Part shown: one piece after another, positions 24,901 to 35,625 of the stretch
Layout of the letters: each line of letters starts with the position of its first letter
Numbering within the stretch: the first letter of the stretch is position 1
Assembly: GCF_001640805.2 (NCBI RefSeq)
Contig: NC_066852.1
Coordinates: 4,324,194-4,388,193 of the forward strand
Reading direction: 5' to 3'
DNA: 64,000 nt
From: Lates calcarifer
Taxonomy: Eukaryota; Chordata; Actinopteri; Centropomidae
Program-made: the position numbers and the translations under genes
Notes under the pieces: model-generated
Seen by the model: the letters and a program-made list of their open reading frames with translations, nothing else
The model's database searches: none
Told to the model about the DNA's origin: nothing

Positions 24901-25140
24901 TTTCCAAAGTCATTGTGAAAATCGTAACACATGATATTTTACAGGCCAGTGGGGATTTTTGTGTGGAAATGTAAAGGATGTCTGACCTATGCATGTTTCA
25001 ACAGTCTTCTGTGTCCTGTGGATGTGCAATATTTCGACACAACTGAAGCATTGAGGTACTTGCTGTGTTTTAACACATGATCAAATTGCAATTTTTAATC
25101 ATTTAATCAGACTTGTGTCTATTTTAAACCCAAATAAAAA
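21995..25140 (+). other. dlg2: dlg2 3' UTR (extent uncertain)
   Basis: AT-rich sequence after the dlg2 stop, without recognised coding sequence. AATAAA poly(A) signals occur near 22283, 22977/22983 and 25133, so several 3' ends are possible. A 150-codon minus-strand open frame at 24139-24591 matches no family I know and is probably chance in AT-rich DNA. Confidence 0.55.
22977..22988 (+). terminator. dlg2: candidate dlg2 poly(A) signals
   Basis: Two overlapping AATAAA hexamers about 980 nt after the stop. Use is not proven; single hexamers near 22283 and 25133 are alternatives. Confidence 0.35.
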
Positions 25141-26539
25141 CATTGTTGTAAGAGGTGTTGTCCAAGCAATATGTTTGGTTATCACATTTATTATATTCCC
25201 TTTTCAGTTGTTTAAGTTGTAAACCTGAATTCACATCATGATTTTCTTGTTGTTAACATTACTAACCCCATAAAATATATATTTAACCAAAAGTAAGTAT
25301 TTCAACTACATCTTACCAGGTCAGTGTTTTCTACCCAACAATATGCCTTGCCATTGTGTCTATATTCAGGTGCATTCTTCAGTAATGGTGCACTAATAAG
25401 GTGCTCCTCATCAACATTTTGAGTCTTAGATAGACATGTTCACCAGCATGAATTTGCCCTGAAACTGCAGACAAAGTGGTGAACTGGAAAAAGTTCCATG
25501 ACAGACTGACTTTTAGTATTAGCTGTAATTCCTTTCAACATAGTGCAGTTGATGCCAGGCTTTCATCTTCATTTCCACCCTGCAGCGAGTTCTCCATTGT
25601 TCCACTTCAAGTGATGTACATCAGTGATTGATAGATACAATATGATATCACACAACATTTTCTGCTTCATGAGTTTGTGAGGGTTACCTGAACATCTTAA
25701 TAAACAACTGTATAGGGCAGCGAAGGATGGATTATGAAGGATAGAATCGTTGTTTCTTCCAAATTAAAGAAAATTAAAGCTGCTTTCGTCAGCCACATTT
25801 GGATGAGAAATTGAATTGACCTTGGCATGTTCTCTTTATAAATGAGAGTTTAAACACCTGAATTAAGACACAACTGTATTCTGTTGTTGTTAATACCATG
25901 TTTCTGTAGGAGTACAAACTATTTTCTGTGCAATTTGTTTGACATGTTATTGATTAGAAATGTTTACATAATATTCATGAATTAATGTTGGTGATGATGG
26001 TGTTGTTCATAATGGGATTGGAATGGGAGTGATCGAAAACTTTTTTTACTAAAGCTAAATACACCTTTGTGTAAGTAAATGAATAAAGGGGAGAAATTAA
26101 TAACTTAAAAAAATAATTTGTATAGTGTCAACGAGCAAAAGGATTTCAAATTCTGAATAAATTCTGTTTTGTCTCTAAAATATTGACCTTTTGTTTCTAT
26201 TTGAGAATGTACCAAGTAAATATTACCAGTTCCTATTTTCATGGTTGGTGCTAGTGTACCAAATAATGTGTTACTTTGTAAATTTCTTCTTCCATCCAGG
26301 TAGATGTGTGAATCATGCTGTAAGGGCACTATGATGTTGTGCGTTGTTAAATTTTTGTTCAGTTTTTATGTGTTCAGTTTCCATTCTTCCTGGAAAACTG
26401 ATACTGAACCTAGGGGCTCTTCTACTCACATAAATCTGGTCTTTTTTTGGGGGTTGTCTGCTTTTGTTCAGAGCCGTCTTTAAACCTTAATTTCTATTCA
26501 ATATCAAGATATCATGCACTCAACGTGAGATATAATACA
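25141..26539. other. intergenic, nothing recognised
   Basis: AT-rich DNA between the dlg2 3' region and the transposon cluster. Another AATAAA lies near 26083. No exon or repeat family was identified. Confidence 0.6.
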
Positions 26540-27433
26540 TATGCCATGTGTGATTTACATTTTATGCACCAAAGAGCAGCTGGAATACCCAGCCTTCTTG
26601 GAGCCTCTGGGTGGTTACCTGGAGAGAAGTTTGCCAAGGGACTCTTTAGTTCTGCTGAGGAACTTCAACACCCACATGAGCAACAATGGAGAAATATGGA
26701 GGGCTGCAAGTGGGAGGAATGGTCTGTCTAATGTCATTGGATTTCTGTACTATTCATGGCTTGACCATAACAAATATAAGTGTAATTGGTACCAGAACAC
26801 CTTAGGCCAGAGATCGATGATTGACTTTGAGGTTGTATCATCAGATTGGTGAGTGTAGGACAGACCTGGCAAACCTGGCAGTGCGTAGAGGATAAACCAC
26901 GTGGGATCTTCAACTCCCACTTCCAGAAGAATTTCTCATGCATCCGGAGGGAGGTTGAGGACACAGAGTCAGAGAGGGCTGTGTTCAAAGCTTAATCACA
27001 GAGGCAGCTGGTAGGAACTGTGGTCAGAAGGTCATTGAGGCTTGTCCAGCAGCAACCTAAGAACCCTGGTGGATACCAGCAGTGAGGGAAGCTGTCAGGC
27101 TGAAGAAGGAGGCCATTTGGGCTTGAGTTGTCCTAGGATTTCCTGAAGCAGTAGACAGCTACCAGGAGGCCAGAGAGGCTTCAACTTCAACTGTCATGGA
27201 ATCAAAAGCTCAGGAAGGAGTGACGACAAACCGATTGGCTCAGGCTGTGTTCAGCCAGGGAGAAGAACTTCTGACCCAGACTAGATTTATTGTCGAGTGG
27301 TGGAAAGTGCACTTTGAGGAGCTCCTGAACCTGATCATAAGTCCTTAGTCTGAAAACTTTGGCCAAGCCTCACCCTTATCCCTGGCAAAGGTTGCTGAGG
27401 TAGTCAAGAAGCTCCTCAGTGGCAAGGTGCCTG
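26540..27433 (+). mobile_element. decayed non-LTR retrotransposon (APE endonuclease region)
   Basis: Frames give [20 protein letters not shown], then RNGLSN, and [19 protein letters not shown], matching the apurinic-endonuclease domain of fish LINEs (GDFNAHVG...W..GRNGL...D..V.SSD pattern). The downstream DNA resembles the linker before reverse transcriptase, up to about 27433. The clade cannot be fixed by eye. Frameshifts and stops make it inactive. It is interrupted at about 27434 by an L2 tail and resumes for about 30 nt at about 27563-27592. Confidence 0.75.
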
Positions 27434-27562
27434 GTCAAGTCAAGTCAATTTTATTTATATAGCACTGAATCATAACAGAAGTTATCTCAGGGCACTTTTC
27501 ATATAGAGCAGGAAGAGACCATATGCTATAATATTATATTAAGAGTGTCCAGTTAGGCAACC
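27434..27562 (-). mobile_element. L2-like LINE 3' tail inserted in another LINE
   Basis: Begins on the plus strand with caagtcaagtcaattttatt and continues atagcactgaatcataacag, the reverse complement of the L2-type 3' terminus. It interrupts the older LINE between the equivalents of GGKVPG and VDKICPEM. The 19.7 kb and 35.5 kb regions have the same tail in the same orientation. Confidence 0.75.
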
Positions 27563-27592
27563 GGGTGTGGATAAGATTTGCCCTGAGATGCA

Positions 27593-29645
27593 GAAGGACA
27601 CCATGGACCTCGCTGAGCCGGACTCAGTTCACCAGGCTCTGGCATATCAAGGGTACCTCGTTGGTCAACATGAGAAATCACTCAAAGACATCACCAAGTC
27701 CCTCCAGAACCTCACTCTCTGTGTTAGCCAGCTCAACAGTCAAATGGAGTTGGTTGCGGCCCAGCTAAGCCCCTCTCATCCAGTCCCAGATCCCACACCT
27801 CAGACTCCCCGAGGGCCGCCCATGCCCACACCTGAGAGGCATAATGGTGATTTAGGGGCCTGCCGGCCATTTCTGTTACAATGTCATTTAGTTGAGAATC
27901 AGCCTGTTTCTTTTGCCAAGGCTAAGGTTGCTTATGTTGTAGGACTCCTCTCAGGTAGAGCCGCACAGTGGGCTACTGCCCTGTGGGAGCAAGATCACTT
28001 TTCATTTTCCTATGTTAACTTTGTAGTGGAGATGCGTAAGGTTTTTGATCATACCGTCAGGGGTAGAGAAGCTGCTAGCCAGCTACTTAGTCTCTGACAA
28101 GGTTCTTGTATGGTGGCCGATTACTCGGTCCAGTTCAGAGTCCTGGCAGCAGAGAGCGGGTGGGACAAGGTCTCTGCACCCTCCCAACATTACTCCTTCT
28201 CCTGTATTCAGGTGGAGGCTGTTCTTCTGTGGGAGACCATTTCCAGTCCAGTTATGGCTCTGATCAGTTCTAGGGCTGATGAAAGTTTTCTTGACTCTTC
28301 CACTGCCACTCACCTGGGTATCCCTGTCTTGAATCTCCCTACCCGCAAGGAGGTAAATGCCTTGGATGGCAGACTACTTGCCCAAGTGACTCACCAGACC
28401 ATCCCCGTTACCCTACTCACTTCTGGTAATCATTGGGAGACAATTCAGTTTTTGTTGATTCCCTCACCTCAAGCGGTTTTGATCCTCGGCTAGCCCTTGC
28501 TTAAGACTCACAATCCCCATATTGACTGGGTAAGCGGCACCATCCTCAGCTGGAGCTCTCAGTGCCACAACACCTACTTACATTCTGCTGTCACCCATCC
28601 TGATTTCTCCGCTTCCTCAGATTCCAAACCCCCAGATCTCTCCTTGGTTCCTAACCTTAACCCTAACCCTAATCCTAACCCTAACCCGACCCTGCATTGA
28701 TTACCGTGGTCTCAACAACATAACCATAAAGAACAAATACTCACTTTCTCTCATGGACTCATCTTTCACACCCCTACATCAAGCTATGGTTTTCACTAAG
28801 CTTGACCTCAGGAATGCTTACCACCTGTTGTGAATCAGGGAGGGGGTTGAGTGGAAGATGGCGTTTAACACTCCCCTGGGCCATTTTGAGTATCAGGTGA
28901 TGCCATTTGGTCTCACCAATGTCTCCGCTGTCTTCCAAGCTCTCATTAACGATGTCATGCGGGACGCGAACCATTTTGTAATAGTGTACCTGCTGAACAG
29001 CAACATCATGTCAGGCCAGTGCTCAAGAGGCTGTTGGAGAATAAATTGTTTGAGAAGGTGAAGAAATGTGAATTTGATGTGTCCTCTGAGTTTTCTGGGA
29101 TTTTCGGTGGAGTGTGGACAGGTGAAACCAGACCCTGTGAAGGTGAAGGCAGTGGTGGAGTGGACCCGGAAAACAACCTCAGAGATTCTGGGCTTTGCTA
29201 ATTTCTCCCTCAGGTTCATCTGTAACTTCAGCAAGGTAGTTATCCCACTCACAACACATCCTCATTCATCCAGACCCATCCAGACAGTTTATTGTGGAGG
29301 TGGATGGACTCTGGCGTGGGGGTGGTAGTGTTCCAGTGTTCCACTTTAGATGACAAACTTCAACCTTGTGCCTTCTTCTCACATCGTCTTTCTCTTGCAG
29401 AGTGCAACTATGACATAGGGAACCGGTGGTGCTGGCTGTGGCTGAGTGGAGGCACTGGCTGGAGGGGGCTGAAGTGCCATTCCTGGTTTGGACTGATCAT
29501 AAGAACCTAGCGTACCTCCAGTCAGCCCGGAGGCTCAGTCCCCGTCTAGCCCGATGGGCCTTGTTCCTGACCCCATTTAACTTCACTCTGTCCTATGGGC
29601 CCGGCTCGAAGAACGTGAAACCCGATGCTCTGTCCCGTTAGTCAG
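27593..29645 (+). mobile_element. Ty3/gypsy LTR retrotransposon fragment A (gag, protease, RT, RNase H)
   Basis: Order seen: Gag-like N-terminus (EPDSVHQALAYQGYLVGQHE); a retropepsin-like block at about 28250-28560 in which the catalytic D-S/T-G triad reads SRAD; a telomere-like repeat at the junction; reverse transcriptase ([38 protein letters not shown]); then RNase H and connection ([27 protein letters not shown]). Several stops, frameshifts and an internal deletion make it inactive. The catalytic YxDD region reads IVYLLNSN, so it is lost. No LTRs were recognised at its ends. Confidence 0.85.
28650..28687. repeat. interstitial telomere-like (CCCTAA)n, about 6 units
   Basis: Imperfect run of CCCTAA hexamers. 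It lies exactly between the end of the protease region and the start of the reverse transcriptase region of gypsy fragment A, where about 100 residues normally present in this family are missing. Confidence 0.9.
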
Positions 29646-31017
29646 AACCCCCAGTACCCAGCACTGATTTATGTCAAAACACAGGATCCATAGACTCAAC
29701 TGCAAAACCTAACCTTGACTCTTTTTCTCTCATCGACCTCCCCCAGCTCACAGCTTGTCTCCTAGACCCCATCCCAACTAGGCTGCTTAAGGAAGCTCTG
29801 CCCTTAATTTGCAGTCCTGTATTAGATATGTTAAATCTGTTCTTGGTAACAGGTATGTGCCGCAGTCGTATAAAATAGCTGTAATCAAACCTCTTCTAAA
29901 AAAGCCCACTCTAGATCCAGACGTATTAGCCAATTACAGACCTATATCTAACCTCCCCTTTCTTTCCAAAATCCTAGAGAAAGCAGTTGCAAAATAGTTG
30001 TGCGACTTTCTACAGGATAATAGTTTATTTGAGGTTTTTAAAAGTTTTAAAAGTTACAAACGACCTCCTGATCGCATCAGACAACAAACTTTTTTCTGTA
30101 CATGTCTTGTTAGATCTCAGTGTTGCTTTTGATACAATTGAGCATCACATCACCATCACAGAGACTGGAGCATTTTATTGGTATTAAAGGAACTGCACTA
30201 AACTGGTTTAAGTCCTCTTTATCTGATAGGTTTCAGTTTGTGTTAACAACTACTCCTCCATGTACACAAAGGTTAGACATGGAGTTCCACAACGGTCAGT
30301 GGTTGGACCAATCCTCTTCACTTTGTATATGCTTCCCTTGGGCAATATTATCAGGAAACACTCCATAAATTTCCATTGTTATGCAGATGATACACAGCTT
30401 TATCTGTCAGTGAAGCCTAACAAAACCAATCAGCTAGCCAAACTCCAGGCTTGTCTTAGGGACATTAAAACTTGGATGACAAGCAATTTTTTATTACTGA
30501 ACTCAGATAAAACTGAAGTCATTATAATTGGCCCTGAACACATCAGAAAAAACATTTCTAATGATGGAGTTCCATTAGACGGCATTGCCCTGGCTCCCAG
30601 CTCCACTGTAAAGATTCTGGGAATCATCTTTGATCAGGATATGTCCTTTAACTCACATATAAAACAAACTTCTAGGACTGCCTTCTTTCATCTGTATTAT
30701 ATCAAAAAAAATAGACATTTTCTGTCTCAAAAAGATGCAGGAAAACTAGTCCATGCATTTGTTACTTCCAGGCTGGACTACTGTAATTCATTATTATTAG
30801 GCTGCCCCAACAAGTCTCTAGAGACTCTGCAGCTGATTCAAAATGCTGCAGCATGGTTACTGACAGGAACTAGGAAAAGAGACCATATTTCTCCTGTGTT
30901 AGCCTCTCTACATTGGCTCCCAGTCAAATCCAGAATAGAATTCAAAATCCTCCTCCTCACTTACAAAGCCCTTAATGGTCAGGCTCCATCTTACCTTAAA
31001 GATCTCATAGTCTCATA
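29646..31017 (+). mobile_element. L2-like LINE, reverse transcriptase region
   Basis: From about 29725 the frames give [20 protein letters not shown], then [39 protein letters not shown], the catalytic YADDTQLYL, and the C-terminal SRLDYCNSLLLGCPNKSLET and ASLHWLPVKSRIEFKILLL. The longest open stretch is 30260-31018 (252 codons). An internal deletion around 30010-30060 removes the region before KVTNDLLIASDN. The left boundary (29646-29725) with gypsy A is not sharp. The element is interrupted at 31018 and resumes at about 31233. Confidence 0.85.
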
Positions 31018-31232
31018 GTCTCCTACAATCCCACTAGGGGACTATGAGGTTGAGCTTAGTGAAAACCATAGCTTGATGTAGGGGTGTGAAAGATGAGTCC
31101 ATGAGAGAAGGTGAGTATTTGTTCTTTATGGTTATTTTGTTGAGACCACAGTAATCAATGCAGGGTCAGAGGGAACCATCTTTCTTCTTAACTCAGAAAA
31201 ACTCAGCTCCCAAAGGGGAAGAGGATGTAACC
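31018..31232 (-). mobile_element. inverted Ty3/gypsy fragment inside the L2-like LINE
   Basis: The reverse complement of about 31041-31161 matches 28688-28804 of gypsy fragment A with about four differences in 117 nt by eye. Beyond that, minus-strand sequence to about 31225 reads the pre-RT segment EFFFxKKKDGSL, which is missing from fragment A. The LINE resumes just after it. Confidence 0.85.
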
Positions 31233-31440
31233 AGAATGCTGGTTTACTGGTGGTTCCCAGAGTTTCCAAGAGTCGAATGGGAGGCAGAGCCTTCAGTTAT
31301 CAGGTTTCGGTCCAAGAGGCAGACACCCTCTGTACCTTTAAGAGTAGGCTTAAAACTTTCCTTTTTGATAAAGCTTATAGTTAGGGTTGGCTCAGGCTTG
31401 AACCACCCCTTAGTTATGCTACTATAGGAGACTGAGAGTG
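31233..31440 (+). mobile_element. L2-like LINE, 3' part resumed
   Basis: Frames give NAGLLVVPRVSKSRMGGRAF, then SYQVSVQEADTLCTFKSRLK, the expected C-terminus of L2-type ORF2. This continues the element ending at 31017. Confidence 0.75.
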
Positions 31441-32169
31441 GAAATGGAGACTGACAGGCTTCCCAGCAGGAGTAGGCAGCGCTGGACAGGCAAATTAGGG
31501 CGCAAGAGAAACCAGGTAAGTAAGGCTCAAAAAAACTAGAAACTAGAGATAACTCAGTAAACTACACAAGCTCAACTGAGCAGCTGGGAGAATTTCCAAG
31601 AGGTAAAGCAGACAATCTGGCAACAAGTGACAGGATGACCAGTGCATACATAACACATATGAGTGCTGATGCAATGATGAGGAACGGAGGTGAAGGAAGT
31701 GAACGGAGCACTTTAGAGATGCAGCATAAATTGCTGTGGCAGCAGACCTCATGTAAAACCTATCCACTTTTCATAGTATGGGTTAATCGGGAAGTTACAT
31801 CTGACATTACTAAGTTGCTCCAGAAGTTTCTCTGATAAGCCAGTAACCTTGCTTTGTAGTACAGACCTCAGATCATGGAGCACACAGTAACTAACATAAT
31901 GTTTTGACAACCAAAAGGGGGAAAGATATGGCCATATATACACAGAGAGACTAAAGAATTAACAGGACACAGATGAAACAGAAAACTGGAGGGAAAAACA
32001 CAGAGGCAGGAAATAAAACAAAAACAGACACATAAGGCAAGTAATTTCAAAATAAAACAGGAAATAACACAGAGTCCGTGAAGTCATTCAAAAAGGCTGA
32101 TTATTATATAGTCTTCATATTCTCACTGACTAACAGTGGTTTAAAATGTGCCAAGGTGAAATCTATTCT
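31441..32169. other. unassigned repeat-like intergenic DNA
   Basis: Purine-rich plus strand with phrases such as caggaaataaaacaaaaac and acaatctggcaacaagtgac, reminiscent of LTR or untranslated parts of fish gypsy elements read in antisense. No protein domain or clear LTR terminus was identified. Confidence 0.4.
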
Positions 32170-32761
32170 TCTCAAGCTGGTACCTGAAGCTTAGTGGCAA
32201 GTACATGGAAAAGATGTCACAATTTGCATTTAGAGTTTGCCTCTGACTTGTCCACCCAGTTTAATTGTTGATGTACTGTGGCTAAGGTTGATTCTTATGA
32301 GGCTCTATGGAAATTGATCCTGGAGAGCATTGTAACTTATGTCCATAAGTAAAGGGTTAAAACAGTAGCTGAAGTTGCCGCACTAACTGATGATTATGTT
32401 TTGGCTCATGTTGGGGATAATTGGTATCCTAGTGTGTGGGATGGTGACAGACACAGGGAAAATTCCTCAGCTCTGGGTGCGTGGTTTGGTAATCCAATAA
32501 GACATGTTTGGATGGAACAGAAAGGTGCTCATGACAAAATTTGTGATTATTATCATAAATGAGGGCACTGAAGACCAGGCTGTTTTGCTCTTAAATCTAA
32601 GAATAAACAGAAAGTTAGGGTTAAACCCAAAGTGGAAATGTTTGCTGGGCCAGTTTCTGAGCAACATTTGGAGACTTCAGGTGGGGAGTTAAAACTGCAG
32701 GTGTTTGGCCCAGACCTGGAGTCTTAATTACCTTTCATCACTGAAGGTTTTGTTTTTTAGG
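32170..32761 (+). mobile_element. Ty3/gypsy fragment B, gag region
   Basis: Decayed frames give DDYVLAHVGDNWYPSVWDGD, a damaged zinc knuckle (CDYYHK..GH..PGC) and LKPKWKC/KVEMFAGPVSEQH, as in a SCAN-like gag family of fish gypsy elements. Stops and shifts are present. A dispersed repeat interrupts it at about 32762. Confidence 0.65.
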
Positions 32762-33122
32762 AAGTGATAATAAAGTCCATCCATCCATTATCTATACTGA
32801 TTATCCATAAGGGTCATGGGGGGGCTGGAGCCAATCCCAGCTGACATTGGGTGAGAGGCATGGTACAGCCAATCTACTGTAGGGCCAACATATAGAGACA
32901 AACAAACATTCACAGTCAGAGTCACACTTATAGGCAATTTAGAGTCACCAATTAACTTGCATGTGTTTGGACTGTGGGAGGAAGCTGGAGAACCTGGAGA
33001 GAACTCATGCAGGCACAGGGAGAACATGCAAACCCCACACAAAAAAATCCCCGGGCGAACCGGAGTTCAAACCCACAACCCTCTTGCTGTGAGGTGACAG
33101 TGCTACCCACTGCACCATCATT
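32762..33122 (+). repeat. fish dispersed repeat (ccatccatccattatctata... type)
   Basis: About 360 nt starting with tccatccatccattatctat, continuing with the ggggctggagcc and ggactgtgggaggaagctgg blocks, and ending in gacagtgctacccactgcac. It is a very common fish retroposon tail whose clade I cannot name with certainty. It is inserted within gypsy fragment B. A partial second copy is at 45022-45125. Confidence 0.85.
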
Positions 33123-34030
33123 AAAAATATTAAAGGGCACTGGTGCTTGGGCCATTTTCAAATGAGATCTACACAGATGCTTTTTGGGAGTTGGGGGCTA
33201 GAGATTTTGACAGTACCTCAGCACTGACTCTGCCTGTGGATGGTGCTGTGATGATTTTGGGTTATGATATCACAGGGAGTCAGGTGTGGGCTGACATTAC
33301 ACCTCCTGCTATCGTTACTAACAGTGCTTTTTGTTAGCAGTGAGCCTGATAAGATTGAAAAAGAGTTTCCGGGGGTGTCTAGGGTGTGTGCAACAATGAA
33401 ATGTGCATAGTGAAATGAGACCTGAAATTGATGACACTTCACAACAGCATGAGGTGATTGTCCTGACTTTCCTTGGTCTGTTTCTTGCAGTGGGCTGGTG
33501 ACTGAGCAGCATGCTGATGGTTCCTTCACAGTTCTGCTAGAGATGGCTTGGTCTTCTGGTGAGGTGAAAAACAACACTCAGCACTACTTCATCCAGAGTG
33601 AGGTGGTGATGAGAAAATTAGTGCCTTAGGGGGATCTTTTTGTTGGTGAACCTATTAACCAAATTGTTGTGCCTTCCAGGTTTTATCATGTGGTGTTGCA
33701 GATTTCCCATGATAAGCTTGGTCACTTTGGGATTAGGAAGACATTTAAGTGCATTTTGAGGTATTTCTTTTGGCCCTGGCTGAAAAGAGATGTTTCTGCT
33801 CATGTAAATCACGCCATACATGTCAGCTAATTATTGACTGTATATGACCATTGCCTCTACCTAAATTGGGTGCTAGTTACATGCTAACAGAGATGTGTGC
33901 CCCTTGCCTATGATTAGAGTCAGGTCTGTGGCGTGTACTTCACCCATTTTTTCTATCTTTGGTGCTCCCAGAGTCATTCACTTTGATCAGGGGTCAAACT
34001 TTTCATCTAATTTTTTGCACAGGTTTTGAA
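33123..34030 (+). mobile_element. Ty3/gypsy fragment B, protease-adjacent and integrase regions
   Basis: Frames give GSQVWADITPPAIVTNS, then an integrase zinc-binding-like segment (SHDKLGHFGIRKTFKCILRY, FFWPWLKRDVSAHV) and a damaged catalytic core (QLIIDCI.PLP, GASYMLTEMCAP, TLIRGQTFHLIF). The reverse transcriptase is missing between the two, so the element has a large internal deletion. Continuity with the gag fragment across the inserted repeat is inferred from order and spacing. Confidence 0.7.
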
Positions 34031-34830
34031 GCCATCTACCCCACCACCAGTTTGGTTTGGTCCTGTGGCCGATGATCATACACTTTCAACCTCCAGGGAA
34101 AATAAGGAATACCATTCTTGGACAGGCTGCAAACTAGTTTGTGATTGCATGTGAATGGTGGAATGTTATACATATTGTCCCATGCAATCACAAATTTCCT
34201 AATTTCTACACCAGTTGTTCTTGAAGTCATCTAAAAGTGTTGTAGGGACCAATCTAGCATTTCTGGAGGACCAAACCAGTACTTGAGCACACATTGTGAT
34301 ATTTGCTCCTCTTTGACCAGGCACATCAGCGATGACGTTTCTTCCCCACCAGTCTGTGTTTGCTGGATTAAACCATGCCTTGTCTATATAATTTCTCTCA
34401 TGTGGGGTCTGATTAGCCCCCAACTGCATGACGCTCTTTAAAGAAATTTAACACAGTATGTGTAAATACTTTTCAGTGCGCCCCACTGTATCTTCTGTAA
34501 AACACAGTGGCATAGTGTAAAACTGATTAAAGAACAAGATAAAATGGATAGACCCCATACCTGGATGTACTGGTGCCAGAGTTTCTTGATCAAACTCAAA
34601 CTCAAACTCTGTGTTTGGTCAGAGTCCAGGCAATGGAAGTCAGGCTGAATGCTTTCCACACTGTATGATACCAGGTTGTCCTCACGATTCTGGTTTGAAT
34701 TTATCTGTTTTATTGCACTGTCAGCAATGACCAATCCTACAATGGCATGCTCTTGATCTTCACTGAGGAGCTTTCCTTTTCTTCCAAAGGGAGAAGAATG
34801 TTTTGTCCTTTTGCGGAACAAAAATACAAC
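34031..34830 (-). mobile_element. IS630/Tc1-mariner-like transposase remnant
   Basis: On the minus strand, 34438-34821 holds a helix-turn-helix-like N-terminus (FGRKGKLLSEDQEHAIVGLV, then IADSAIKQI). The region 34199-34429 holds the DDE core (PHERNYIDKAWFNPANTDWW, then GRNVIADVPGQRGANITMCA). The catalytic E following D is K here (YIDKAWF). Further 3', LEVESV resembles the WKVYD region. It is broken into frames and inactive. Terminal repeats were not identified. Confidence 0.75.
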
Positions 34831-35510
34831 ACATGTATTAGCACTGGGACTTTACTTATCTGTTGTTTTTTTTTTAATTCTGGGTAATGGAAGCCAGGAG
34901 TGACCATCTGAAATGAATCTGAATTCTTTCATCAGCCTCTTTCGGTGATCAACCAGAGTTTGTCACATTGTCTGTGAAGGTGGTTTGTATTTCATCAGTG
35001 ACAACATCTTTCATCTTTGAACACCATACATTCTTACTCCTCTCCCCCTACCTTTCCTTCTCCCTTGTCCTCATTCAGCTACTCCTCTCCTCTCCCTCTC
35101 AATAGATCAGTCCATCATAAAAATTACCATTAGTTGATGCCCTATGTATGATTGAGTTTGTTCTTCTATAGTTTATTTAGTTTATTTGGGACAAATACAG
35201 AGAAACACTGACAGCTGCAAAAGCAATGTACTGTGTGTGTGCAATATAATTTCCAACATAAGTCGCTTAATAGGAATTAGCTGCCCTAACATTTGCAATG
35301 CAGGAGCCTTACTTGTAATGGAGTAATTTTACAGTGTGGTATCAGTATTTTTACTTGGTAAAGGATCTAGATATTTCCTCCACTACTGGCCTAATTCATA
35401 GGTCTAATGCAATACATGTTTTTAATAGAACCGTTTCAGAGAATGGTATTATGATTGTCTGACCTGCACATAAAAAGTTTAAAGTCTTCTAAATCACAAT
35501 TATGATTAAG
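34831..35510. other. intergenic, possible minor repeat
   Basis: Mostly unremarkable AT-rich DNA. A segment near 35165-35300 (tttatttgggacaaatacag...) looks like an old retroposon tail, but I cannot assign it. Confidence 0.4.
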
Positions 35511-35625
35511 TCAAGCCAAGTCAAGTAAATTTTATTTATATAGTGCCAATTCACAACAGAAGTTATCTTAAGGCACTGTAGAGCAGGTCTAGACCATTCT
35601 CTTTATCTTATAAAATAGTGTTTCA
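35511..35625 (-). mobile_element. L2-like LINE 3' tail
   Basis: Plus strand reads gccaagtcaagtaaatttta then tatagtgccaattcacaaca, the same tail as at 19.7 kb and 27.4 kb. Only the terminal 100-odd nt are recognisable. Confidence 0.75.

Noticed and set aside
27567..28097. 176-codon open frame as a host gene
   Set aside because: The N-terminus matches Gag of fish Ty3/gypsy elements and protease and RT fragments follow.
30260..31018. 252-codon open frame as a host gene
   Set aside because: It is the reverse transcriptase region of an L2-like LINE (YADD motif, typical C-terminus), not a host gene.
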